DNA of 64,000 bases, from the NCBI RefSeq assembly GCF_001984575.1, contig NZ_LZNS01000001.1, positions 339,307 to 403,306 of the forward strand, written 5' to 3'. The notes under the pieces are model-generated. The model saw only the letters and a list, made by a program, of their open reading frames with translations. It had not been told where the DNA came from and made no database searches. This DNA comes from Streptomyces sp. MP131-18. Its GTDB lineage: Bacteria > Actinomycetota > Actinomycetes > Streptomycetales > Streptomycetaceae. Of this stretch, positions 13,050 through 21,120 are shown one piece after another. The translations under genes and the position numbers were made by a program. The number at the start of each line of letters is the position of its first letter. The first letter of the stretch is position 1.

Positions 13050-14736
13050 CACCCCGGACCCCCGTGCCGTGCCCGGGCGCCACGACTGGTGCCCCTGGCT
13101 GTACTTCGGCTCCGCCACCGACGCGGAGCGCGACGCGCAGCGCGCGTGGCAGCGGCGGCTGACCGAACGGCTGGCCGACCAGGGCGGCGAGACGGAACTC
13201 ACCGGCGACGTCTACGTGTCGCCGTGGGCGGGAGTCTTCACCGACCGGCTGCACATGGGGGAACGCTCGTACGTCGCCGCGCACGCGTACGTCACCGACG
13301 AGGTGACGATGGGCCGGAACTGCACGGTCAATCCCTACACGGTCGTGCGCGGCAGGGTGCGCATGGGCGACGGGGTACGCGTCGGGGCGCACAGCTCCGT
13401 GCTCGGCTTCAACCACTCGATGGCCCCCGACCGGCCCGTGCACAAGCAGCCGCTCGTCTCGAAGGGAATCGAGATCGGCGACGACGTGTGGATCGGCTCG
13501 CACGCCGTCGTCCTGGACGGGGTCTCCATCGGCGCGCACTGCGTCGTCGGCGCGGGCGCGGTCGTCACCGGCGACCTGCCGGAGTGGTCGGTCGCCGCCG
13601 GCAATCCGGCCCGGGTGCTGCGCGACCGCAGGGACCCCCCGGCGGCGCGCGCCGCCGCCCCAGCGGCGGGGCCGACCGGCCTGGAGGCGCGACTGGAGGG
13701 ATTCGCCGCGCGCGCCCGCGAGCAGGCGCCCGAGGTGCTGGCCCGCTGCCTGGCCGAAGCGCCGGACGGCAGCCCGGCGTTCGCCGACCGGCCGGGCGCG
13801 CCCCGCACCGTCCGGGCGGACTGCGACGCCGTCGAGATCGCGCACCTGCTGCTCGGCGGCCCGCCGCCCGGCATCGACACCGGCGACCTGGTCGCCCGGC
13901 TGCGCGGGGCGCAGGACCGGCGGACCGGCCTCGTTCCCGAGCACGGGGGCGGGCCGGCGACGCTGGACGACGACAGCGCGATGTACCACATCCTGTGCGT
14001 CGGCTACGCGCTCAAACTGCTCGGTTCCGGTTTCGAGCACCCCGTGCGGGCGGTCCACGAGCTGACCCCGACGGAACTGACAGACCGGCTGGAGGCGTTG
14101 CCGTGGGAACGCGCTGCCTGGCGCTCCGGCCACTGGGTGGACGGCGTCGGCACGGCGGTCCTGGTGAACCTGGAGGACTTCGGCCTGCGGGCACCGGCCG
14201 CCGACACGCTCTTCGGCTGGCTGCTCACCCACGCCGACCCCTGGCACGGCCTGTGGGGCCGCCCCGGCGCGGCCGACCGCTGGCTCCAGCCGGTCAACGG
14301 CCTCTACCGGCTCTCCCGGGGCACCTTCGCCCAGTTCGGGCTGGGGCTGCCGTACCCGGAGCGGGCCGTGGACACCGTCCTCACCCACAGCGCGGACACC
14401 GCGTTCTTCGGAGCGGGCCGGGGCGACGCCTGCAACGTTCTCGACGTCATCCATCCGCTCTGGTCGTGCGCCCGGCAGACCGCGCACCGGCTGGACGAGG
14501 GCCGGCGGTGGGCCCGCCGGCAGCTCGACCGCCTGCTCGGCGGCTGGCGGGACGGGCAGGGCTTCGCCTTCGCGCTGGTGCCCGGCGCCGGACCGCGCCA
14601 CCAACCGGGCCTCCAGGGAACGGAGATGTGGCTGGCGATCGCCTGGCTGCTGGCCGACCACCTGGGCATCGGTGAGGCCCTCGGCTACCGTCCCGCGGGC
14701 GTCCACCGCCCCGGCCCGGCCCGCCTCGGACTCTGA
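13036..14736 (+). CDS. Fusion: hexapeptide-repeat acyltransferase plus helical domain
   Basis: Residues about 45-205 form a left-handed beta-helix acyltransferase domain of the maltose/xenobiotic acetyltransferase type, with hexapeptide turns such as IEIGDDVWIGSHAVV and IGAHCVVGAGAVVTGDLPEW and a typical AAGNPARVL end. After an Ala/Pro-rich linker (about 207-218), residues about 220-555 form a helical domain with repeated Trp/Gly-rich turns, like an alpha/alpha toroid, that I cannot assign to a family. The whole is 566 aa and soluble. It is the last gene of the operon and overlaps the GH28 gene by 14 bp. An acetyltransferase in a degradative operon is unexpected; it might acetylate a released sugar or a metabolite. 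Confidence 0.75.
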   Translation: MTPSDTPDPRAVPGRHDWCPWLYFGSATDAERDAQRAWQRRLTERLADQGGETELTGDVYVSPWAGVFTDRLHMGERSYVAAHAYVTDEVTMGRNCTVNPYTVVRGRVRMGDGVRVGAHSSVLGFNHSMAPDRPVHKQPLVSKGIEIGDDVWIGSHAVVLDGVSIGAHCVVGAGAVVTGDLPEWSVAAGNPARVLRDRRDPPAARAAAPAAGPTGLEARLEGFAARAREQAPEVLARCLAEAPDGSPAFADRPGAPRTVRADCDAVEIAHLLLGGPPPGIDTGDLVARLRGAQDRRTGLVPEHGGGPATLDDDSAMYHILCVGYALKLLGSGFEHPVRAVHELTPTELTDRLEALPWERAAWRSGHWVDGVGTAVLVNLEDFGLRAPAADTLFGWLLTHADPWHGLWGRPGAADRWLQPVNGLYRLSRGTFAQFGLGLPYPERAVDTVLTHSADTAFFGAGRGDACNVLDVIHPLWSCARQTAHRLDEGRRWARRQLDRLLGGWRDGQGFAFALVPGAGPRHQPGLQGTEMWLAIAWLLADHLGIGEALGYRPAGVHRPGPARLGL

Positions 14737-14755
14737 GCCGCTTCCCCGGCGGGGG

Positions 14756-16813
14756 TCAGCCGTCCGCCGCCGGGGCGCCGCGGAGGCGGAGGGCGCCGGC
14801 GAGCACCTGGGCCGTCACCCAGGACGGGTCCCACGTGTTGCTGGTGCCCCGCGCCTGCCAGTTGGTCGGGAAGAAGCCCTCCGCCTGCTCGCCCGGGTGG
14901 GCGAAGTCCCACTCCCCCGGCCGGGCGCAGATGCCCTGGCCCATCGCGTGGATCATCGTGTCGGCCAGGTCGGTGTACTCCGGACGCCCGGTCAGGTCGC
15001 CGAAGCGGGCCAGCTCGTGGACCGGGAAGAACACGTCCACGTGATGGTTCTGCACGCTGACGCCCGGCCACCCGGCGGCGGCGAAGCCGCGCTCGCGCAG
15101 CGGGGAGCCCGGCGGGTAGGTGGGATTCCACTGGTAGACCCAGGTGAGGAGCCAGTCGGCCGCCGCCGCGGCCCACTCGCGGTAGCGGCTCTCGCCGGTC
15201 AGCAGCAGGAGCTCGTACGCGCACAGGAAGAACGCGATGCCCCCCTCCTTGTCCTCGCACGCCGCATCCAGGGTGGCGTGGGAGAAGGGTGTGGCGAAGT
15301 CGTCCGCGTGGGCCCGCTGGTAGCGGCGGAGCAGGCCGGCGGCGTCGCGAAGGAGCGCCGGCGAGGGCGTCACCCGCTGGGCCTTCAGCAGCGCCAGGAC
15401 GCAGGGCAGCCCCGCCGCGCCCGGCGGCTCGGGCAGCGGCTCCCCGTCGTCGAGCGCCCAGCCGAGCGGTACCAGGCCGTCGGGGAGCAGGCCGCGGCGG
15501 ACGGCGCCGAGTCCTTCGTCCAGGGCGCGGAGCCAGCGATCGGGTACGGCGCGGCCGTGGTCGCGCAGCAGCACGATCACGTCGGCAAGATCGCCCAGCG
15601 TGTCGCCGAACGCGCGGGCGGAGACGACAGGGCGGCCGTGGCGCTCGAAACCGGTCCAGCGGCCGTCCCCGACGTGGTGGAAGCTCAGCCGCAGGCCGGG
15701 CGGCGCCCCTTGGGCGCTGCCGTCGAGGTAGAAGTCGACCGCGCGCCGGCAGCGCCTCAGCCGCCACTCCTCGCCGCGTTCGAGGCCGAGGCGCGCGTCG
15801 CACCACGCCAGCCGCAGGCACTGGCCGGTCCAGCCGTACATGAAGCCCGGCGCATGGCCGGGTCCGTGGAACTTCAGGTACCCGGCGGCGCCCGCCGCGT
15901 CGTGCCACCGGCGGTCCAGGGCCGCGGTCTTCAGCTCGACGATCTCGTCCAGCGACAGCGGCCGGGCGCCGGACGGCGCGTACCGCCGCAGCCCGTGGTG
16001 GACCAGGTCGCGGAAGCCGTGGCCGGGGCGGCTCGGCCGCCCCCAGCGCAGGGCGTGCCGGAGCGTGATGGCCGCACCGGGGGCGAGGTCGCGGTAGCCG
16101 CCGGGGTGGGGCGCGGTGGCCGCCTTGTGCGTGTAGGCGACGTCCGGCTCGCCGTTGAACATCACCGGGCCGCTGAGGGCGAGCAGCGCCGTCCCCTCGC
16201 CCGGGACGGGCGCGAGGGCGCCCAGGGAGCCGTCGCCTGGGTCGAGCGCGTACAGCGTCAGGAAACGGGGGCCGGTGGTCCCGGGCCACTCCGCGTGGAC
16301 GCCGGGGACGGGCAGCCGGTGCTCCTCGACGACGAGCCCGCCGTGCGCCCCCACGCCGAGCCTCGGCACGACGCGGTCGGGGTCGGCGGAGGGGTTGCCG
16401 CGGTAGAGGACCCCGGGCAGGGTGACCGACGCTGCCGTGGCGCCCGGGAGGGGCAGCGCCAGGCCCACCGCGACGTCCCGCAGCGGGCGGGCGCCCGCGT
16501 TGCGCCAGACCACCTCCGTGTGCAGCGCGCCGTCGCCGAAGGCGAACGTGGCCTCGGCCACCAGCGGGCCGACCCCGCAGCGCACCGTGAGCCCGGCGCC
16601 GGAGCGGCGGACGGCGGGCTCGCGCGCGCCGGGGAAGGCCAGGCTCCAGGGCCGTCCGACGGAGACGGCCAGCAGGTCCCCGAGGCCGGCGGCGAGATAG
16701 CGGCCGTCTTCCCCCGACAGGCTCAGCCGAACGGCCGGGCCGTCGGCCTCGATCTCCAGGATCATCCCCTCGCCCTCGACGCGCAGCGTGCGCGCCGCCC
16801 CGGAGGTGTCCAT
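14756..16813 (-). CDS. Uncharacterised protein of the glycan locus (beta-sandwich plus helical barrel)
   Basis: I do not recognise this 685-aa family. Residues 1 to about 280 are beta-rich, like the N-terminal sandwich of lyases and mutarotases. Residues about 290-680 are helical with alpha/alpha-barrel-like repeats, for example WTGQCLRLAWCDAR, HVGDGRWTGFERHG, VSVQNHHVDVFFPVHELARFGD and GTSNTWDPSWV. This layout is common in polysaccharide lyases and helical-barrel hydrolases. No signal peptide is visible. ATG 16813 is supported by AGGGGAG just upstream. It is a single leftward gene that shares its upstream region, and perhaps the GntR-type operator there, with the divergent sugar-binding-protein gene. 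Confidence 0.7.
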   Translation of the reverse strand: MDTSGAARTLRVEGEGMILEIEADGPAVRLSLSGEDGRYLAAGLGDLLAVSVGRPWSLAFPGAREPAVRRSGAGLTVRCGVGPLVAEATFAFGDGALHTEVVWRNAGARPLRDVAVGLALPLPGATAASVTLPGVLYRGNPSADPDRVVPRLGVGAHGGLVVEEHRLPVPGVHAEWPGTTGPRFLTLYALDPGDGSLGALAPVPGEGTALLALSGPVMFNGEPDVAYTHKAATAPHPGGYRDLAPGAAITLRHALRWGRPSRPGHGFRDLVHHGLRRYAPSGARPLSLDEIVELKTAALDRRWHDAAGAAGYLKFHGPGHAPGFMYGWTGQCLRLAWCDARLGLERGEEWRLRRCRRAVDFYLDGSAQGAPPGLRLSFHHVGDGRWTGFERHGRPVVSARAFGDTLGDLADVIVLLRDHGRAVPDRWLRALDEGLGAVRRGLLPDGLVPLGWALDDGEPLPEPPGAAGLPCVLALLKAQRVTPSPALLRDAAGLLRRYQRAHADDFATPFSHATLDAACEDKEGGIAFFLCAYELLLLTGESRYREWAAAAADWLLTWVYQWNPTYPPGSPLRERGFAAAGWPGVSVQNHHVDVFFPVHELARFGDLTGRPEYTDLADTMIHAMGQGICARPGEWDFAHPGEQAEGFFPTNWQARGTSNTWDPSWVTAQVLAGALRLRGAPAADG

Positions 16814-16847
16814 GGCTCCCCTTTCGTCCGGCAGTGCAGACAGACGC

Positions 16848-16916
16848 TGCACGAGTGTTGACGCCCCTGCCGCACCTCGCAGGATAATGGCATTCATATG
16901 GTATGCCACTCGTGCA
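16848..16916. repeat. 10-bp inverted repeat flanking promoter and operator
   Basis: TGCACGAGTG at 16848-16857 and its exact reverse complement CACTCGTGCA at 16907-16916 bracket the promoter and GntR-type operator of the solute-binding-protein gene. The arms are 49 bp apart. They could be two half-sites for a second regulator or a looping element. Function is unknown. Confidence 0.4.
16858..16908 (+). promoter_or_regulatory. Promoter and GntR-type operator of the sugar-binding-protein gene
   Basis: TTGACG (16858-16863) and GATAAT (16883-16888, 19-bp spacer) form a likely promoter. Overlapping the end of the -10 box is TGGCAT (16888-16893), five bases, then TGGTATGCCA (16899-16908); the outer arms TGGCAT and ATGCCA are a perfect inverted repeat. 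The same arrangement occurs before the aldolase operon and the oxidoreductase/esterase fusion gene, so I assign it to the GntR regulator at 29751. Confidence 0.75.
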
Positions 16917-16965
16917 CAACTGAGCGTCTCCCACCGAATCCCCCGGCAGAAGGAGCAGTGTGACC

Positions 16966-18456
16966 ATGAGTGAGGACTCGAAGGCCGACCGGCAGGCCCG
17001 GCGGCTCTCCCGCAGGAAATTCGTCGGCGCCGGCGCTCTCGCGGGCGCCGCCGGTGTCGGCGCGCCGCTCCTGGCGCCGGGCACGGCCGGCGCGGCAGTG
17101 GCCCCGCACGCCGCACCCAGCCGGTATGCCACCAGGTCCGGAGCGGTCTGCACCCCGGTCCCCAACCAGTACGACGAGCCGTTCGAGGTCTGCGATGACG
17201 AGCTGTTCGTCTTCGTCGCGAACTACAAGCCGTTCGAGCTGGCCGGCTTCTTCGACACCGTCATAGGGAACGGGCTCGCCGCGGCGTTCCCCGACGTCCC
17301 GCTGAAGGTCGCCGTCTGGGACCAGCCGATCCGGTACGAGGATCTTGAGGCGGCGGGGGTGGTCCCCGACATCATCATCGACGACCCGCGCCGGCGGATC
17401 GACCGGGAGCTTGAGCCGCGCGGGTGGGTGAGCGACCTCACCGGCGACCTGGCGAACGCCGGCATCGACCTCGGCACCCTCAACCCGGCGGCAGTGGAGC
17501 TGATCAGGGCCCGCTCGGACGGCGGCGTCTACGGGGTGCCGCTGTTCGTCGACGACTTCGTGCTGCTCCACAACAAGAAGATCTTCGACCGCTTCCGCGT
17601 GCCGTACCCGACCAACGGCATGACGTACGACCGCGCGTTCCGGCTGGCCGAGCGGCTGACCAGGGAAGTGGACCTGGTCGCCTACAAGGGCTACCTCCAG
17701 CACCCGGACAACTACCTGGACTACAACCAGCTCGGGCGCTACCCGTTCCTGCCGACCGGCAGCGAGAACCCCGCGCCGGAGGACGTCCGGGTGGACATCA
17801 CCTCGGCGGGGTGGCAGCGTCTCGGCGCCAACATGGAGCGCTTCCTGTTCATCCCGCGGAACATCTTCACCACGGTGGACGACTTCTTCCAGACCGGCCA
17901 CGTGGCCATGGCCGTCGACACCCTCTGGAAGTTCAACTCCTACGCGCTGAACGAGATATACATCGACCCAGCGGACCTTGAGCAGTGGCGGGGCCTGGCG
18001 GAGAACGTCGACCTCGCCCTCACCTCCGTGCCCGTGCTGGGCGGCGGCGACGAGGCCACGTACCAGCCCAACACCCTCGCGGCCTACGTGCCGCCGCAGT
18101 CGAACAAGCGGCGGCAGGCACTCGACGTCGTGAAGTGGCTGGTCTCCGAGGAGGCGCAGGTCGCGCTCTCCTCGTACGGCATCAAGCCCGCGCTGCGCTC
18201 CGACGCCGTCGTCGACGCCTTCGGCAGCGCCTCCCCCGCGCTCGCCGGCATCGACACCTCCGGCGTCTTCTGGGGCGACAACGCCGTGGTGACCGGCTAC
18301 GAGCAGACCGAGTACTGGGACATCCCGATGTACATGGTCTTCCGCCAGCACGTGCTCAAGGACGGGCTGTCCGTCTCCTCCGCGCTCACCATCACGGAGA
18401 CCGTGGACATCCCGAACTACATCCGCGCCCAGGCGGAGGCCGGCTTCGACTGGTGA
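16966..18456 (+). CDS. Family-1 extracellular sugar-binding protein (orphan)
   Basis: This 496-aa protein carries a twin-arginine signal (SRRKFVGAGALAGAAGVGAP, residues about 15-34) and a solute-binding-protein family 1 fold, with the interior motif DGGVYGVPLFVDDFVLLHNKKIF typical of carbohydrate binders split around the first lobe. It should capture an oligosaccharide for an ABC importer. No matching permease pair or ATPase lies beside it, since the importer further right is of the Opp/Dpp class, so it probably works with transporter parts elsewhere. I start at ATG 16966 (AAGGAG 10 bases upstream); GTG 16960 is an alternative. The promoter carries the shared GntR-type operator, so it should be co-induced with the aldolase/importer operon. 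Confidence 0.85.
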   Translation: MSEDSKADRQARRLSRRKFVGAGALAGAAGVGAPLLAPGTAGAAVAPHAAPSRYATRSGAVCTPVPNQYDEPFEVCDDELFVFVANYKPFELAGFFDTVIGNGLAAAFPDVPLKVAVWDQPIRYEDLEAAGVVPDIIIDDPRRRIDRELEPRGWVSDLTGDLANAGIDLGTLNPAAVELIRARSDGGVYGVPLFVDDFVLLHNKKIFDRFRVPYPTNGMTYDRAFRLAERLTREVDLVAYKGYLQHPDNYLDYNQLGRYPFLPTGSENPAPEDVRVDITSAGWQRLGANMERFLFIPRNIFTTVDDFFQTGHVAMAVDTLWKFNSYALNEIYIDPADLEQWRGLAENVDLALTSVPVLGGGDEATYQPNTLAAYVPPQSNKRRQALDVVKWLVSEEAQVALSSYGIKPALRSDAVVDAFGSASPALAGIDTSGVFWGDNAVVTGYEQTEYWDIPMYMVFRQHVLKDGLSVSSALTITETVDIPNYIRAQAEAGFDW

Positions 18457-18484
18457 CGGCCGGGTCCGCCGGACGCCGCGCGGC

Positions 18485-19708
18485 TCACGCCGCGGGCGCC
18501 CGGCGGATGCGCACCGCGTGGTAGGGCAGCGCCGGAAGCTCCACGTCGAACCGGTCGGCCCGCACGGTCACCGGCGCGCCGACCGTCATGTTCCAGACGT
18601 CGATGACCTCGATCCGCCAGGTCCCCTCGCCCATCCGGAAGTGGCGCGCCGGATAGCGGTGCGGGCCCAGGTACGTCAGGCAGTACTCGCCCGGCACCTC
18701 GACCGTCGAGGCGTCGTAGTACGCGGGGTTGTGCCGCAGGCCGGGGGGCGCGTCGGCGAGGATCTCCCGCAGGAAGGCGATGCGGGCGGGGGCTTCGCCG
18801 TGCGGGGTGCCGCCGTGCGTCCGCCAGGGCCGGGAGCCGTAGGACTCGCCGTGGGTGGCGTAGCCGCCCTGGCACACCCCCTCCCAGATCCGGGAGACCA
18901 GCTCGGGCGCCGGCAGGCTCAGCCGGGGCGTCTGTGCGTCGCCCTCGGCGCCGCAGTCGTCCAGGATCACCGGCTTGCGCAGGTCCGCCACGAGTCCGGC
19001 GACGGCCCGCGGCTCTTCGTGCCGCACGCTGGCGTGGGTGATCCAGGGCGCGCCGAAGTCGGTCTCCGGGCTGCCGTGGACGGTCAGCGGGTGGCGGCCG
19101 TGGTCGAACTCCAGGATGGTGGCCTGGAGTTCGGGGTCGCGTGGCGCGCACCACCAGACGTTGCGGAACGCCGCGAGACGGGCGACGGTCCCGGCGATGT
19201 CGCGCCCGTGCAGCGGCACCTCGGCCTCGATGCCCAGTGCCAGCAGGCCGCGGACCTGCCGCTCCAGCCGGATGAGCGGCACGCCGGCCGGGCAACGGAG
19301 GCGGACCCGGTTGAACGGGCCGGCCGCCAGCGCCCGCAGGGTGGGCCGCGTGACCTGGGCCACGGTGGTGCCGAGTGGGTGGAAGGGGAGCCCGTCCGCG
19401 TGGTGGAAGCGGAGCCCGCGGACCCGCACCGGGCCGTGGTTGGCCGGCCCGGCGGGGGTGCACACGAAGGTGCCCTCCGTGCCGGCGGCGCGGTAGTGCC
19501 ACACGCCCTCCTCGTCCGGCATGAAGCGGGCCACGCGCCGGCCCGAGTCGTCGGTGAAGCCCGCGGCGGTGAACCGGCGCCCGCCGTGGACGAAGACCAC
19601 CTCGGGGCCCGGCCCAGGCCCGGGCGGCGGGCCGGGCAGGGGCAGCTCCAGGACGCCCCACCGCTCCACCTCATCGGACGGGCGCACCCGGTTCGCGGCG
19701 TCGTTCAC
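18485..19708 (-). CDS. DUF5060-type glycosidase paralogue lacking catalytic glutamates
   Basis: This 407-aa protein is a clear paralogue of the next upstream gene: an N-terminal beta-sandwich (DUF5060-like, to about residue 105), a TIM-barrel-like middle and a C-terminal sandwich. Alignment by eye shows the upstream enzyme's IANEYD acid/base motif replaced by APRDPE (Asp191 for Glu), and its IDEIGYEG nucleophile motif replaced by LDDCGAEG (Asp251 for Glu). It is also about 60 residues shorter, mostly in the barrel. It may be inactive and could bind glycans or partner the active copy. GTG 19708 overlaps the upstream stop (GTGA). It is the last gene of the nine-gene operon. Confidence 0.78.
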   Translation of the reverse strand: MNDAANRVRPSDEVERWGVLELPLPGPPPGPGPGPEVVFVHGGRRFTAAGFTDDSGRRVARFMPDEEGVWHYRAAGTEGTFVCTPAGPANHGPVRVRGLRFHHADGLPFHPLGTTVAQVTRPTLRALAAGPFNRVRLRCPAGVPLIRLERQVRGLLALGIEAEVPLHGRDIAGTVARLAAFRNVWWCAPRDPELQATILEFDHGRHPLTVHGSPETDFGAPWITHASVRHEEPRAVAGLVADLRKPVILDDCGAEGDAQTPRLSLPAPELVSRIWEGVCQGGYATHGESYGSRPWRTHGGTPHGEAPARIAFLREILADAPPGLRHNPAYYDASTVEVPGEYCLTYLGPHRYPARHFRMGEGTWRIEVIDVWNMTVGAPVTVRADRFDVELPALPYHAVRIRRAPAA

Positions 19709-21120
19709 TCCACCCTCCGCATCCTCAGAGCCATGTCCTGCCGGCCGCCCAGCGCCACCCGGACGTTGTTGCGGTACGTGCCGTCCAGGGGGGTTACGGT
19801 CATGCCCCAGGTGTCGACCAGGTCGACGCGGTACGCGGCGCCGACCGGCAGCCGGACGTCCCGGTGGGCGTGCTGCCGGTCGCCGAAGTACTCCAGCCAG
19901 TACTCCCCCCGCCGCCGCGCCGCGGGAAGGTCCGCCGGGCCCTCCTCCAGCAGCCGGCGCAGGAACGCGATGCGCGGCACGCTGTCGCCGCGCAGTCGGC
20001 CGCCCCTGGAGATCCAGGCGGCGCCGCCGCGGTCGGCGTCCGGGTAGCACTCGCCGTGCCCCACGTACCCGCCGGCCACGGCCGCGTGCCAGAACTGGCG
20101 GGTCAGCGCGCGGGCGGTGATGTTCCCCCAGCGCCGCTCGACCGTGCCCTCGTAGCCGATCTCGTCGATGACCACCGGCTTGGGGCAGCCCGCCAGCCAG
20201 TCGCCGGTCAGCCGGGCGTCCCAGTGCTGGATGCTCTGGTGGGTGGTCCAGGGCCGGGTGAAGTCGTAGATCCGCTCGTAGGCGTACATCCGGGTGCCGT
20301 TGTGGATGGACCGCGGACGCTGGTAGGGGTCGTGCCGCTGGACGAACTGGCCCAGCCGGTCCCAGTCCTCCAGGGTCTTGGCACGGTTGAAGTCGTACTC
20401 GTTCGCGATGGACCACCACACGTTCCGGTAGGCGGACAGCCTCGCCAGCGTGTGGCGCAGCAGGAAGAGGTCCTGCTCGCGGCTCATGTCGTCGACGCCC
20501 CAGTGCCCCTCGTCGTAGGGGTGGAAGAGGATGACGTCCGCCACGATGCCGAGGGCGAGCAGGTCGCGCACCCGCCGCTCGAAACGGGCGAAGAACCTGG
20601 GCTCGAAGCGGGTGCGGTCGAGCGCGCCCGGGGTGTCACCGGGGAAGGCGAGCAGCGGCGGCGTCATATGCCTGGTGGGCAGCAGGCACATGCGGACCTT
20701 GGTGAACGGCGAGGCGGCGAGGGAGCGGAGGGTCAGCTCCTCGAAGGCGTCGTCCGCGTAGTGCGTCCAGTGGTAGCAGGTGGTGCCCAGGGGGAGGTAA
20801 CGGGTGCCGTCGGCGTACTCGAACCGCGTGCCGGTCACCCGCACCGGGCCGTGGTTGCCCGGGCCTGGCGGGACGCAGTCGAACGTGCCGCGCCGCCCGT
20901 CGAGTTCGGGCGTGCCGGAGCGGGTGACGTAAGTCCAGGTGCCCACCCGGTCCGGCATGAACCGGATGCGGTAGCGACCGTCGCCGTCGTAGAAGCCGTC
21001 GGCCTCCACGGTCCGGTTGCGGTACTGGAACACGGCGCTCAGCCGGACGTCCGTGTACGGGTTGCCGCGCACCGGCCCGTCGAGGGCGACCTCGAAGACC
21101 CCCCAACGCTCCACGGTCAC
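19705..21120 (-). CDS. DUF5060/DUF4038-like glycoside hydrolase (apiosidase-like fold)
   Basis: The 471-aa protein has an N-terminal DUF5060-type sandwich (residues about 1-95), a TIM-barrel domain resembling the DUF4038/apiosidase-like family, and a C-terminal DUF5605-like sandwich. The expected acid/base is Glu241 in WWSIANEYD and the nucleophile is Glu320 in VVIDEIGYEG. No signal peptide is present, so it probably acts on imported oligosaccharides. Related catalytic domains (GH140) remove apiose from rhamnogalacturonan II, but specificity here cannot be read from sequence. It overlaps both neighbours by 4 bp, showing tight coupling to the importer operon. Confidence 0.78.
   Translation of the reverse strand: MTVERWGVFEVALDGPVRGNPYTDVRLSAVFQYRNRTVEADGFYDGDGRYRIRFMPDRVGTWTYVTRSGTPELDGRRGTFDCVPPGPGNHGPVRVTGTRFEYADGTRYLPLGTTCYHWTHYADDAFEELTLRSLAASPFTKVRMCLLPTRHMTPPLLAFPGDTPGALDRTRFEPRFFARFERRVRDLLALGIVADVILFHPYDEGHWGVDDMSREQDLFLLRHTLARLSAYRNVWWSIANEYDFNRAKTLEDWDRLGQFVQRHDPYQRPRSIHNGTRMYAYERIYDFTRPWTTHQSIQHWDARLTGDWLAGCPKPVVIDEIGYEGTVERRWGNITARALTRQFWHAAVAGGYVGHGECYPDADRGGAAWISRGGRLRGDSVPRIAFLRRLLEEGPADLPAARRRGEYWLEYFGDRQHAHRDVRLPVGAAYRVDLVDTWGMTVTPLDGTYRNNVRVALGGRQDMALRMRRVE

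Noticed and set aside
17122-17131. CGGTATGCCA, a 9 of 10 match to the GntR-type core inside the sugar-binding-protein gene
   Set aside because: It lies in coding sequence (about codons 53-56), lacks the TGGCAT half-site and any promoter, so chance is the simplest explanation.
18457-18484. Terminator between the convergent sugar-binding-protein and DUF5060-type genes
   Set aside because: Only a 4-bp stem (GTCC/GGAC) is possible in this short gap, too weak to call.
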